DNA of 64,000 nt from Irpex lacteus (taxonomy: Eukaryota; Basidiomycota; Agaricomycetes; Polyporales; Irpicaceae): NCBI GenBank assembly GCA_001986395.2, contig MQVO02000046.1, positions 97,816 through 161,815 of the forward strand, read 5' to 3'. The notes beneath the pieces are model-generated. The model was not told where the DNA came from. It saw nothing but the letters and a program-made list of their open reading frames with translations, and ran no database searches. Positions within the stretch are counted from its first letter, which is position 1. Every line of letters begins with the position of its first letter. Positions 34,073 through 44,794 of the stretch are shown piece after piece. A program made the translations under genes and the position numbers.

Positions 34073-36070
34073 CTAGGGATTGAATCCGAGACTGCGTTCC
34101 ATAGAGATAGGTGCTGGTTTGTCGGCCCTCACGATATCCACGTCCGAGACGACTGCCCGGAGCCGGTCCTTGAGCTCGTCAAGTCCTTCATCCTTCACCG
34201 TATGCGGGACTTCTAGCTTGAGATGCTCCAGTGGCGCAGTATGTTCTTCCCTCGACATGAAGCATCTACGCAATACTTTGACGTACTGGCGGACAGTCGT
34301 CATGGGGTCTGTTACACGTGGCTGTTCTGTGTTATGATCGCCCCGTAGTTCAAGTTCTTGGGTGAGAGCAGCAATAACGGCCGGCATTATCCACATCGAC
34401 GTGTTTGTCTGTTGACTTGAGGACGAAAACACCAGGGACAAATTGTTGAGCCGAGGAAAAGCGGGGATGCGTGGCCCATGGGTCAAATCCGGTGCTATTA
34501 GTGGCATACCTGAGGCATCGTCGCTGGCGAGAAGCAGAATGAGGGGGATAATAGCCGTAGATTCGGCGCGGACAGTGCGTGCGGAGGAGCACCTCCGGAA
34601 TAGATACTGCCACAGGCCGGGATCTGCATAGACGTTATTCGCGTACCGCTGTGGGGTAAACATGACTGTCAACAAGTTGGTATTGGCGGAACATGCAATA
34701 TCGAAGGTGTCGAGGTTATCGAGAGGAAGCTCCTCGAGGAGGCCAATGAGGGACATTTGCTGACTGGCATTTGCACCGCCAAACCTAGTCGAGCGCATAG
34801 TCATATGTAGAAGCTCTTGTGGCTTCTGGCCGTCGTCTTGGCCCGTGCTCAACTGTGTTGCGCAAACTTGCCACTCGTAATCTTTAATACTTATCTGAAG
34901 TCCCTGAATTGGTCGGCCCAGTCGTCGGACATAGGAGGCAATGGAGCGAATGAGAGCACAGTAACGTACGGCTTCGAGATGGAGACGAGGTTCCACAACG
35001 GTGATCACCAGCTTCTCGAGCTGAGGCGCATGGATCATGTTGAGGAACGCATCGGATCGACCACAGCCACCCTCCTTGAGGTTTAATGCGCGAAGACGTA
35101 GCAGTGGAACAGCTGGACCAATATCTTCCCAGTCGGATGCTGCGGATAAGGGCCCTGGCGATGTGCATCGCAACACTAGGCTCTCAAGCAGCGGCGATCG
35201 ACACAGACAGTCCCGCAGGTCCTTTACCGATGGGCCAAGAATTGCCTCGATCAGCCCGGCCTTCTCATTGTCCGGTACATCCCACAGTAACTTGTTGCGC
35301 TGGATAACCTCAGAGGTCGAACGAAATACGCGAGACTTCGGGTGTGCAATTTCGAGGTGTGTCAAATGTGGGAAATTGAGAGCTGACCATGGAAAGTGGA
35401 ATCCGGTCAGAGCCAGTCGGCGGAGCTGCGGTACCGGTTCAGAGGAGAACCAGGGCGACGGTATAAGGCAAAAGTGGTATTCATCGTCATGCCAGCTCAT
35501 TGAGAATTCTTCGAGAAATGGTGCGGGACGCTTAAATAACAATGGGAGCAGTTTCTGTGTTGACGGTGTGCTGGAGACCCTGATACAGCGAGGTCTCAAG
35601 AGGTGCTGTGGCATCTTCTCGATGAGCTCATATACGACTGACTCTTCGTTGGTGTGCTCTTGAACCTGCTTGTATCCCTCGTACAAGAAATTGACGGGCG
35701 CACCGCCTAACCGATGAAGCCAGTCCGGTAACCACCGTGTGCAACCAGGGAAACATAAAATGTCGCTCCATAGCTCGCCAGATGCGAGAGCGACATGTCT
35801 GAGTCGGCGACAGACGTGTGTGATGCGGACCCAACCGATCGTCGAGGAATGACTTGCATGCAGCTCGTCGACCACGCTCTGTGCTGGCAGAAGGAAGGGA
35901 TCGATGATGCGTAGATGCACTATGATTTGTACGAGCAGCTCAGGCAAGAGCTTTGGAAAGGGCTGAGACTCGTTATGACGCGAACGCTCCTCCAGCGTAG
36001 GAGCTGTCCGAGTAGGCTCTCTCGTGGAGAGGCTGTCCGAGTCATGGCTCCTGGGATCTGCGGTGCTCAT
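34073..36070 (-). CDS. F-box-like protein 3, intronless, 665 aa
   Basis: One frame. After a charged leader, residues 38-105 form the F-box-like domain (FPKLLPELLVQIIVHLRIID, then IGWVRITHVCRRLRHVALAS, GELWSDI). The segment CTRWLPDWLHRLGGAPV right after it parallels the CRLWLPDWLERSKDLP stretch of F-box-like protein 1, so proteins 1 and 3 are the closer pair. The C-terminal two thirds contains LRR-type motifs. Probable ubiquitin-ligase substrate adaptor, target unknown. An AT-rich TATATAAT-like element lies about 80 bases upstream. Confidence 0.88.
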   Translation of the reverse strand: MSTADPRSHDSDSLSTREPTRTAPTLEERSRHNESQPFPKLLPELLVQIIVHLRIIDPFLLPAQSVVDELHASHSSTIGWVRITHVCRRLRHVALASGELWSDILCFPGCTRWLPDWLHRLGGAPVNFLYEGYKQVQEHTNEESVVYELIEKMPQHLLRPRCIRVSSTPSTQKLLPLLFKRPAPFLEEFSMSWHDDEYHFCLIPSPWFSSEPVPQLRRLALTGFHFPWSALNFPHLTHLEIAHPKSRVFRSTSEVIQRNKLLWDVPDNEKAGLIEAILGPSVKDLRDCLCRSPLLESLVLRCTSPGPLSAASDWEDIGPAVPLLRLRALNLKEGGCGRSDAFLNMIHAPQLEKLVITVVEPRLHLEAVRYCALIRSIASYVRRLGRPIQGLQISIKDYEWQVCATQLSTGQDDGQKPQELLHMTMRSTRFGGANASQQMSLIGLLEELPLDNLDTFDIACSANTNLLTVMFTPQRYANNVYADPGLWQYLFRRCSSARTVRAESTAIIPLILLLASDDASGMPLIAPDLTHGPRIPAFPRLNNLSLVFSSSSQQTNTSMWIMPAVIAALTQELELRGDHNTEQPRVTDPMTTVRQYVKVLRRCFMSREEHTAPLEHLKLEVPHTVKDEGLDELKDRLRAVVSDVDIVRADKPAPISMERSLGFNP

Positions 36071-36147
36071 GATAGCTGGCTTGTAAAATGCAACAGAGTG
36101 TCAGCATCAGCTTCTAGAATAAATGAAAGTAGTTTCACAAACCGGGC

Positions 36148-36156
36148 GATATATAA
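36148..36156 (-). promoter_or_regulatory. TATA-like element of F-box-like gene 3
   Basis: The minus strand reads TTATATATC about 80 bases upstream of the start codon at 36070. Confidence 0.45.
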
Positions 36157-36159
36157 TAC

Positions 36160-37310
36160 TCAACGAGTACGTTCGATGTCAACCTGCGCGGCCGCCGCGG
36201 CCCAGGAGTGATACTAGGACCCCAGACCACTCCCGCGCGCTTAGACAGCAGCATGAATCAGCGGGTGTAGAACAAACCACTCATGTGTGACAATCCTAAT
36301 TCCGTTATGTTATACAACTACTCGGATTTAATATTCTCTTGCCACGTCTGTGTTCACGCATCCGGCCACGGAACCCTTGGCTATGTACCAAGCGCGCGGG
36401 GGAGTGGTCTGGGGTCCTGGTGCTACAGTTCCTCGCGACTTGACTCGTACCTCAGCGTCCTGGCTTTGGACCCTCTACATCAAAGCAGCGTTACTCAGGC
36501 TCTCCTGCGAACACCACTCTGGTATTCTGTATTGCTAGTACGATTTACTCGCCTGCTTTATCTGGTCTAAGTTTGTCTCGTCTGAGTACCTCGATAGTCG
36601 CCACTCGACATTCTGACCTCACTCGCGCTCTTCCTTGTACTCATCACAGGTCTATCCTCTCAACTACCTTCTTCGTATGCTGGTATGTGTATATCCGGAC
36701 TACCGTGTGACAACGCCACTACTCGTAGTACTATTCGAGCTACCTTTATTGGACGCCGCCCGGCCTTGTGTACAGGTATCGATTGCTCTGCATCGCTCTG
36801 CCATAAGGGCCTACAACGTCCAGGATGGACGTCACTCTGTGCAAAGCCGCACATGATCTTCACTACGATAGCTGGCCAAGATATACCGGCGCTCTGGCCT
36901 CTCGAGAAGAATACATGCGGAATGTGTACGTATCTCGTACGTTCGCTCATAATGAATCCAGACTACGTTGATAATTCATTGCCTAGCCTTGTTCTTTCAC
37001 CCGACAGACCGACTCAGGCTCTCGCCACGCAGACACAACGGCTACATACTCGACTACGAGACACAGCACCAAAGACAACGCATTTGTCGGCGTTACCTCG
37101 ACGATTTCGAGACACAGCACTAGGTAACGCATGATTATGCACAGCTCAACCTTGTTCGTTTGTGTTGGCTTGTCTACTGTCGGTTTATCTGCACAATAAG
37201 CTAGGAATCCTCTGGTCGGATACAATACCTCGTGTAACGACTGTTGGCCCTGGCCGGTGCTATGACCACACTCGCCACATTCGCTGGAGGATAAGGGCAG
37301 AGATATGGTG
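36160..37310. other. Divergent intergenic region, no gene seen
   Basis: This is the shared upstream region of F-box-like gene 3 (-) and the PPxY protein gene (+). Frames of up to 149 codons occur here but have no motif or consistent splicing. Confidence 0.4.
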
Positions 37311-37311
37311 C

Positions 37312-37320
37312 TATATATAA
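37312..37320 (+). promoter_or_regulatory. TATA box of the PPxY protein gene
   Basis: TATATATAA lies 99 bases before the ATG at 37419. An upstream in-frame ATG at 37305 precedes the TATA box and so cannot normally be in the mRNA, which decides the start. Confidence 0.6.
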
Positions 37321-37418
37321 GAGATTCGTGTTCCGCTAGCCGCTATCATACTCTCAGCCACCCTTTCCCAACCACTCGTCGAACCCTCTCACACCCCGAA
37401 GTACTCCTCGCGATCGTA

Positions 37419-38165
37419 ATGCCCTTCTCACTCAAGATCAAGACGACCAAGAGGACCATCATCAATATCGGGAAATCACCCTCTACCGACCACTTCTCCT
37501 TCGGAATGGGCGATTTCCACAACGCCCCGCCCATGTCTTCCACGTCGCTGCTTGACGACCCGCAAAGCCTGTGGAATACCCATCCGCTCATGGCGGAGAT
37601 TCACGCTCATCAGGCGAGGCAGATGGCAGAGTTTGAGCAAATGTTGCATCCATCACTATCGATAGGACCAGTCCCTTCCACCGCCTCAGCATCGACCTCG
37701 CAGAAGGATGGAGGCGACGACGGTGACGAGACAGAGATGGACTCGGAAGACGCCCCACCGCCACCGTATGTTAAAGGTCAGTGGCGTTCACCGTATCTCG
37801 ACAGCAAAAACGTGCAATCAACTCATGATAAAACTACAGACGAGAATGACAAGCCCACTGTCGAGTACCCAGTGCCCATGAACGCCTCCTGTCCTTCCGA
37901 CCCGAACGTGGGTATGAATGGCGCGGCAGCTTCGTCTTCAAGTTCCCAGCCGCAGTCGCGCAACCTGTGGGAGCGCCGATGGGATTCAGTGGAAACTCGG
38001 GACGAGGGCGACGGGACGAGGACGACGAAGGAGTTCGGGGGACATATCATTATCGGGAAGAACTGGCGGCGCGGTCGTCGTCATCCGGAGCCTACCTCTT
38101 CTAGTGCTTCTGGCCCCAGTAAGGCGGTACCGCCATCCGACAAGAAGCTGCAAGGATCGAAGTAG
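37419..38165 (+). CDS. Uncharacterised hydrophilic protein with PPxY motif, 248 aa
   Basis: A single intronless frame; the start at MPFSLKIKTT is chosen because the only longer start lies upstream of the TATA box. The protein has no signal peptide or membrane segment. It shows a basic start, a Met/His/Gln-rich region (MAEIHAHQARQMAEFEQML), an acidic stretch (DGDETEMDSEDA) running into APPPPYVKGQW, and a C-terminal part with RNLWERRWDSVE and GGHIIIGKNWRRGRRH. PPxY is the known ligand of WW domains such as those of Nedd4/Rsp5 ubiquitin ligases, so an arrestin-like or adaptor role is possible but unproven. Mostly disordered by composition. No family recognised. Confidence 0.68.
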   Translation: MPFSLKIKTTKRTIINIGKSPSTDHFSFGMGDFHNAPPMSSTSLLDDPQSLWNTHPLMAEIHAHQARQMAEFEQMLHPSLSIGPVPSTASASTSQKDGGDDGDETEMDSEDAPPPPYVKGQWRSPYLDSKNVQSTHDKTTDENDKPTVEYPVPMNASCPSDPNVGMNGAAASSSSSQPQSRNLWERRWDSVETRDEGDGTRTTKEFGGHIIIGKNWRRGRRHPEPTSSSASGPSKAVPPSDKKLQGSK

Positions 38166-41100
38166 TCGTGTGCAGACGATCGAGCTTGATTAGTAACTTC
38201 TTGTGTGGACTACGGACTTATTTCAGGGTACTTCAGGGTTTTCAGATTTGTAGTGTCTCTTTCTATTGCTTCATAATACCGTACTCTATTTCATTGAAGT
38301 CATGGTTCTCGAATACGCGTAGTCGATGCGCGTAGTACAAGTGAACTTCGGCTGCCTGCTCTCAGTAGCACATCAGCGTGAGCATAGACGGTACTCATAT
38401 GGGCTCGAGAGACCTGCAAATGGATGGATGTGCGCTGTGCAACTCGACCCCAACGATCTGTATTTGCTTGCACGCCCAGCATAGACGAGGTTGCCTCGAT
38501 CGAGGAACGACCGAAAATATATTTTAGAGGACGAAAAGGAGCACACATGTACACTTTCTCTATAGTAGGGTACAAGACACCTCTACTCTGCACCGAGACT
38601 CATAGTATGCACGCATTTCAGCCACTCGAGATTCAACGACTCTAAGGCAGCACGGAGACGGCCATGAAGACCGGCCCATTGACGTTATCGAGGGGAATGA
38701 ACGGAATTGACAGGTGCGCGTACATTCACGAGCTGCTCCAAGTCGTTGAAGTCATGGGCGCAATCAAGTCGTGTCTTGAGGGGAGTGGGAGGGGTCCAAT
38801 CGTCCGGATGGCCGCAACGATTTGCAGTGTGCAATTAGGGGGACTCACGTAGGCAACGAATCCTACAGCTACGGTAACTCGTCAAGAGCTCTCCATGGTG
38901 AGGTCCACGATAGTCCCGGAAAACATGCTTGTGAGCCGCCGTCCACGACAGACGGTACATCTGAACTCACTCGAGATGGGTTCAACTGAGTTTCTGCTGT
39001 CCGGTTTGGGTAACGTGAAGGGGGTTATTAGAAGGATACACCAGCTGCCAATCGTATACGATAATTGGCTGATGATGACACGTTGCGATTACGGGAGTAA
39101 ATAACGCTCAAAAGATCCAAGCATGACCACTGTAAGAGACAGTTAGCGAGCCAAAGATTCGACATACGAGCAACCAAGGCTCACCTACTACGAGGATCCA
39201 CTGACCGTAGAAGGCACAAACTGGACATCGAGCTTCGAGATATTCGCGCGATAGGTCAACGTCCTAGTAAAGAATAGACGTCCTTGTGCCTGCGACAATG
39301 CGCATTACTTTGAGAGTTACCTCTTGGCCGGCGCCGTGGCAATCTTTGAGATACTAGCCAACTCTAGTCAGACTAGTCTTCGAGGATCTGACTGGTAGAG
39401 TACGTACCATAGATTAACCCATTTCGTTTGCGTCGAGAAATATATGAACGTGATTGTGACTATGGTAAACGCTATAGAAGCTATACCGAAAGGAAGCCCA
39501 TCTCAATTCGAACCGCATCGCCACATCATCGACCAAATCCTTGCGGCCGCCACGTCTCGCCAGCCGCACTCTCTCGTATAATACGAGAATAGAGCTGCAG
39601 AGCATTCGACGGGATGTGGCGCCGAAGAACTATAGTCGAAAACACGGTGAGCATTCGAACGTCGATGGACGGTAAGGTGGGAGACGGGAGTGTATGTGTG
39701 ACTATCCGCGGCTGGAGATGAAGTACCAGGCAAATGTACAAAAGTCAATGAAGTTGAAAGAACTGGGATAATAGAGCTCAACATACCTGAGGCCTACTTA
39801 TACGTCCCAAACGCGCTCCGTTGGACGACTCAGGAACATCAGCTCATAGACCCTGACGCCTCGGCCAGCTGGAAATCGATCGCTCTTGTAAAGCGGCAGC
39901 TCAAACAGGCCGTTGAACGTTCAGATCTATCATATACTCAATGTAGATTAGGTAACGTATTTTCAGACACTGAATTGCTCGATGGAGAGCACACCTGCTG
40001 CCAGGAAATGGAGACCGAATTCGAGTCTGGGGCTGTCTGGAGCGGATAACAGCAGCGACACGTATCAATGAACATGTTTGACCGCCCATTTCACTTTGAC
40101 ATGGCCGTAAGTGATTGTTGTGGTGAATACTCTTCTGTAGAACGCGTACGCAAGCTCGTGAGTTTGCAAAAGCAACCGGAGCAATAGAAGGCAGGAGAGC
40201 CTGGACGTTCGGCACCTCCAGGCCGTATATCCCCACATAATCGCGGGGCTAATTTGCCTTGTGATAGACAGGCCCGTGATGTTACCTGTCAGATAAACGT
40301 TAGTAGGAAGGCCCCGAACCAGCTCAGGCTGGGCGTTCGTGGAGTTGAGAGTGGGTGAATCTCGTCCGTGGGGCAAAACATTGGTCGACAACTCAGGGCC
40401 AATCGTGTTGCCGTGCTTCTCACTGGCAGAATATCTTTTGTGGCCCAGTGGTTTCTCAGATTCATGCGGCCCAAGTGACAGGACGACACCTTCCCAGTAT
40501 TCATACTATGTTATTTTTGTTCTACAAAGACTGTCAATGTACGTACCTCACCAGGAACAGCATGGGCGCTGTACGAGATCGCGGCTTCGTTGTCTACATG
40601 AGCAGTGTCAATGCACGCCTTCATAGCTTGTATCGACATGTTCTAGAGCAGAAGCCGGGTCAGTAAAAAGCAGTCTGGGCCGTCTTTAGCAACCTACCCT
40701 GTCAAGCAACCAATGACCTATCAGGTCTGAGTACTGAGTACTGAGTCCGCACACGCCTCGAATACGGCAGGAGGAGATAAGATAGACACGGGGCGTACCC
40801 GATCTATTGCATGGGAGAGACGGTGCCTGACGAGCCTCCCGGAGAGGCTATGGATACATAATTGGTGAAAAGAGACAACACAGTCATCTGCACGTGTAGA
40901 GGGTTTAACGCCGATGGCAGGTAGACCGTAGCCTTGAAGTCTGATGTAGTGCAGTAAATGCGGGGTACTCGTTGACATAAGGCGCACCAAAGGATATCCC
41001 GCGCCGTAACCAGAGACTCCGTATCACTCGTATCGAGGACAAACACTGCGGTCTATGTAAGTGCAGTTTGAGCGTATATTGAGATGCCACGACCACCTGG

Positions 41101-41290
41101 CAAAGACGCGACCTGATGCTACGACGACCTGGCAAAGACGCGACCTGAATTCAAAAGGAGTATTTATAGATCCATCAACATATTGAGACGGGTACGAAAC
41201 TCTTGCCTTTTATCATGGACCGCTAGCTGCTACCTTTCCTCAGTGCGTGTCAGCACTTACTCTTAAAGTAGTAGGAACTAAAGGTATTTC
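38166..41290. other. Long gene-free stretch
   Basis: About 3 kb without any frame I can support on either strand. Composition is ordinary. No repeat of note was seen by eye. Confidence 0.35.
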
Positions 41291-41299
41291 GTTAAGAAC

Positions 41300-42420
41300 C
41301 GAGATATCCATCGATTCTTGGAGCCCAGTGATATAGAAAAAGGAGGAAAGAATACGGCGTACGAGAGGTATAGCCAGGAGCAATACGGCGAGCCGCCAGA
41401 GGGTGATCACCGGTTCAGGCGAGCAAAGGACATCCAGGTGCCGATGTATACGAAGCATCCGCAGCTGAACACGAAGTCGAGCGCGGACAAGGAGGTTTGA
41501 TTGTCAATCTGCTCGTTGAAGTATCCGTCCAAGAGACAGCGGCATCTGAATGTACACACGATGTGGTCAGTATCTGCTGAAGTGATGAAGCGTGACAGTC
41601 GAACCTGCAGCGAAGGCAACCAGTACTAGATCATCCATGCCGAGCGAACTTGGAGCGCCTATTGAGAACCTCATGAGCTTGGAGAGCCCGATGCCTGGGA
41701 GGTCGTATAAGATAACGTTATGTAGAGGCCACGAGATGAGGAAGTTTCCGCCATGATGGAACCCGTCAGACTCCGCAGTAGCACCTCATCGTAGAGTCTC
41801 TGTCATGCATGTGGTACAGGAGACGAGCTTGTGCCAGTGTACTTACAAGGCCAGCCAACGAGAAACCATTTGGCGATAGCTACACGGCTCGAGCTTTCGG
41901 CGGCGAGATAAATATATATGCTCAAGAAGGAATACGCAATGCCGTCGTTTGAGGCAGATTCTGCTCGAAGATTTGTGGGACGTTTTATAAGGCGTATTTG
42001 TAGTCTATCTCGCACGGTGAGTACAGTGGTAGCGGCTAGGTACGAGAACAGGGCAGCAGTGCAGACCGACCGAATATAGCAGCACAGATGATTGGGTCGG
42101 TGGGTGTGAGGCGGGCAGCGACCACGAGCGCCGAGTATAATTGAACGGCAAAAATACGCAATAGACTATAGCTATCAGCATGAGTCAGATCAGATGGGTG
42201 TCTGGATGAGCAGAGGGCATACTTACTACTACAATCCAACCCAGGGCTGTCGTGGGTACCACCATAACGAGCAGCCCCTTGGCATGGTCTGCCAGATACG
42301 ATCTGGCAACACTCCTTGTTCAGTGTGAAAACCGAGGTCAACACGCATAGCGAGAATGGCAAAAGAAAACTCTGCACGGTTCGAAGTGATGTTTGCGCCT
42401 ATATTCAAACAGAAGTGGTG
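41300..42420 (-). pseudogene. Decayed body of an NHA1-type Na+/H+ antiporter gene
   Basis: Fragments in the correct order on the minus strand match the intact gene at 57391-60179. They are ADHAKGLLVMVVP-like text near 42280, ALVVAARLTPTDPIICAAIF near 42090, SFLSIYIYLAAESS...RVAIAKWFLVGW near 41890, LGMDDLVLVAFAAGS near 41620, NEQIDNQTSL...FVYIGTWM near 41460 and LWRLAVLLLAIPLVRRI near 41370. Frames change between fragments, and stops and deletions interrupt the gene, so it cannot give a functional transporter. The N-terminal membrane segments before ADHAKG are barely recognisable. It lies downstream of, and in the same orientation as, the chimeric fossil at 42770-43740. Confidence 0.85.
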
Positions 42421-42769
42421 TTGGGGTTCTTGGAGGATCATCTTCGCTTGTAGACCTAGGAAGCTACTTCGATGCACGTCAGTAGACACTAGAAACGATA
42501 AGCATTGGCAGTGAACAGCTACAACCTTGGAAATTCGTTCCAGCTTCATACATCGGGCTTGACTGGACCTCCACTGGCTATAAAACGATAAAACACTGCT
42601 TTTATCATCATCATCGAAGACCGGACGTCCAGAAACTCTAACTCTAATGCAAGAAAGGAACGGCATTTTGGAGTCTCACCAGCGATCCCACTCTCTAACA
42701 TCATCAACGGTGCTATCCAAGCGTCCCAATCACAAGTATCCACAATGAAGCACTGGTGAAGAAGAACAA

Positions 42770-42926
42770 GGACAACAGGGGTGTGGCCACGAAGGCCTGT
42801 CCACAAACGTTATTGGGAGGGAGGGAAGTGAACTGCTTGGACGGGGATTTGTACTCCCGAGGGTGACTTGTCGTCCTCGCTATCGGCATTGTACACCTCG
42901 ATAGATTCGACTGGCACCTTGAAAGC
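42770..42926 (-). pseudogene. C-terminal tail and 3' flank of an NHA1-type antiporter
   Basis: The minus strand encodes AFKVPVESIEVYNA, then EDDKSPSGVQIPVQAVHFPP and a stop. This corresponds to the last 39 or so residues of the intact antiporter (AFKARIESVEDHNA, DDKPPSGVQTPVKAVHFPP). DNA similarity continues past the stop (GGCCTTCGTGGCCACAC in both), so the 3' flank was copied too. It is joined upstream, in frame, to thioesterase sequence. The tail therefore belongs to a different copy or rearrangement from the antiporter body that follows at 42420-41300. Confidence 0.88.
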
Positions 42927-43740
42927 GGCCCGAGTTGGTGCACGATAGCTCAAGTTCAGTGTACCGGTTACGCCGACCTTCTCAGGAAAGTTAAGCGAGG
43001 CCTATCACCACAAATCATGAGTACACATACGTCATAGCACAGAGCAATCATACACGTACCGTCCTCTCTAGCGACTCATCCAACAGTGTCGCCAACATTC
43101 CCCGTGCACGGTTCCCTCATACTCGTACGACGTCGCACCCAAAGTTCGAATCACCTGGCTCGCCTTCTCGTCACTCCTCGCCTTAAGAAGTGGGGACAAT
43201 GCCAACTTCACAGATCTGTGACGACGAATTCTTCCTTCGTCACGGCGGTATACGACCTCGTCTCGTACCAGACGCGCGGTCGCTCGTGCGCAGTTCATGT
43301 AGGACGGTGACTTGCTGAGGTTGAGATCCGAGGCCTTCGAGGTAGGTGAGGGCGTGTGAGTGGGAGGAGTCTGATGGGGAGGTACGATGCGGCGGCACGT
43401 ATGCGGCGAGGGTCGGATGAAAGAAGGAGCCGAGGGCGAAGGCGAAGAAGCCTACGACGGCGAGTTGACGAATGGCTTTGAAAGAGGAAGGGGAGGGAGA
43501 TGGTGTACGGACTAGTTCTGGGGTTGTTAGGGCGAGACGACGTCGGGGGAGGATGTGGGCGTGGGTGCGGATAGTCGTCGATATTGAGACGCAGTTACGA
43601 GTGCTGGCGATAGCATGTCGTGTTGCTGCTGCTTTCCTTCGATGGACGAGGAGAGCATGGTCTGGGGGGCAACGAGGAGGAGGAATGTGGTCGTGGTCGT
43701 TGTCAGGTCCGCAAGTTTAGCAATCTGACGCGTTTCATAA
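42927..43740 (-). pseudogene. Broken 4HBT (hotdog) thioesterase gene, mitochondrial type
   Basis: In order on the minus strand: an Arg-rich leader with RRRLALTTPELVRTP; AIRQLAVVGFFAFALGSFF, the membrane segment usual in fungal relatives; WYETRSYTA in another frame; KLALSPLLKARSDE; then HG followed by GMLATLLDESLERT; an intron (donor GTACGT, acceptor GATAG); and ASLNFPEKVGVTGTLNLSYR with APTRA. The HGGxLATLLDE and KVGVTxTLxxxYRAPTRA motifs identify the 4HBT family. Lesions: a frame change before WYETR, a missing LTAGAL-type stretch, one base lost in the HGG codons near 43100, and replacement of the C-terminus by an antiporter tail at about 42926. No intact copy is in the window. Confidence 0.82.
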
Positions 43741-44720
43741 CGGCAGAGAAGACTATGTTTAGAAGAATGCGCAGTGGCCGAGCAATAATGAGCAAAATAA
43801 AGGTGAGCGGACGGAGTAGAATCAACTTACAAGGAGCTATGAGTTCAATACATAGCTGCTCGGTCGTACCTTGAAATCATCTTGTCTAAATCACACCCTG
43901 CACGCTCAAGTTCTTCAACAAATTGCATTGGACGACTTTAGAAAGATAATAAACAGAGGCTGAATCCGAATCGGTAGGTCGATCGACGTCGAAGTGGCTT
44001 TAGCTGTGGTGGTGGCTGGGGCGCGATCCGGTGCTCGAACTGTCTTGCTAGATAGAATCCTTGGTAGTAGTTATGTTGAGCGAGATGGAGGTCGATATCG
44101 GACGAAGTCGACGAAAAGTAGCATCGTGGTCGTGGTGAGAGGATAAGTACCGTTGAATCTGGGGAAGCGTGGGAACATGTCCGTACCGCGAGGACCCGGG
44201 GCCAACCTTCCTCACTACCGTCACCACCGCTTCCTATAATTATTACACCTGCTTGAAGTTGTCTCGATGCTATGATTGCATGCGCGCATCGTGGTCCATT
44301 TCAACAGTCGGACACGCTGGCTTATAAATTCCCAGCAATCCCGGCTGACCGGGGAATAGGGAGTACGTCGCAGACTCTCCTCGATATCCCGTCTCGCCAA
44401 CTCTGAGTACTGAGTCTCTGATCGAGTATCCATGCAGTCTCAGGTCCCTAAGCTGGCGTTCAAACGCTATCATCAGCGATCGCGACGTTCACGGTCTTTG
44501 TGATCATGATATCACTGGGTGCACTGACGTTATTCCGATTTGCTGGTCCGAGGTCATTCTCAAGGTTCGTCGATGCATCAGCCAACCATCGGTATACCCC
44601 ATGGGTCGACGCGCGTCGTCCGGCTGTCAGCAGACGACGAGCCTGCTAGAGGACATGGAGCACAGTCGATCGATACCCGCTGAGGGAACGCTGAAACGAG
44701 AGTACATCCGTGATCTCGAC
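43741..44720. other. Intergenic, no feature seen
   Basis: This lies between the thioesterase fossil (-) and the MDR gene (+). Short frames only; nothing recognisable. Confidence 0.4.
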
Positions 44721-44724
44721 CAAC

Positions 44725-44732
44725 TATATAAA
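44725..44732 (+). promoter_or_regulatory. TATA box of the MDR oxidoreductase gene
   Basis: TATATAAA lies 70 bases before the ATG at 44795. A nearer ATG at 44744 is only about 12 bases after the TATA box, too close to be transcribed, and does not lead into the conserved protein by splicing. Confidence 0.65.
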
Positions 44733-44794
44733 CCCAGCGGACAATGGTACGTGCCACACATTCCTCCCTCAACTCTATTACACCAGCTCACGCA

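Noticed and set aside
37305..37418. N-terminal extension of the PPxY protein by 38 residues
   Set aside because: The upstream ATG precedes the TATA box at 37312-37320, so it should not be transcribed.
44744..44794. Earlier start for the MDR gene
   Set aside because: It lies about 12 bases after the TATA box, before the expected transcription start, and adds residues unlike the family N-terminus.
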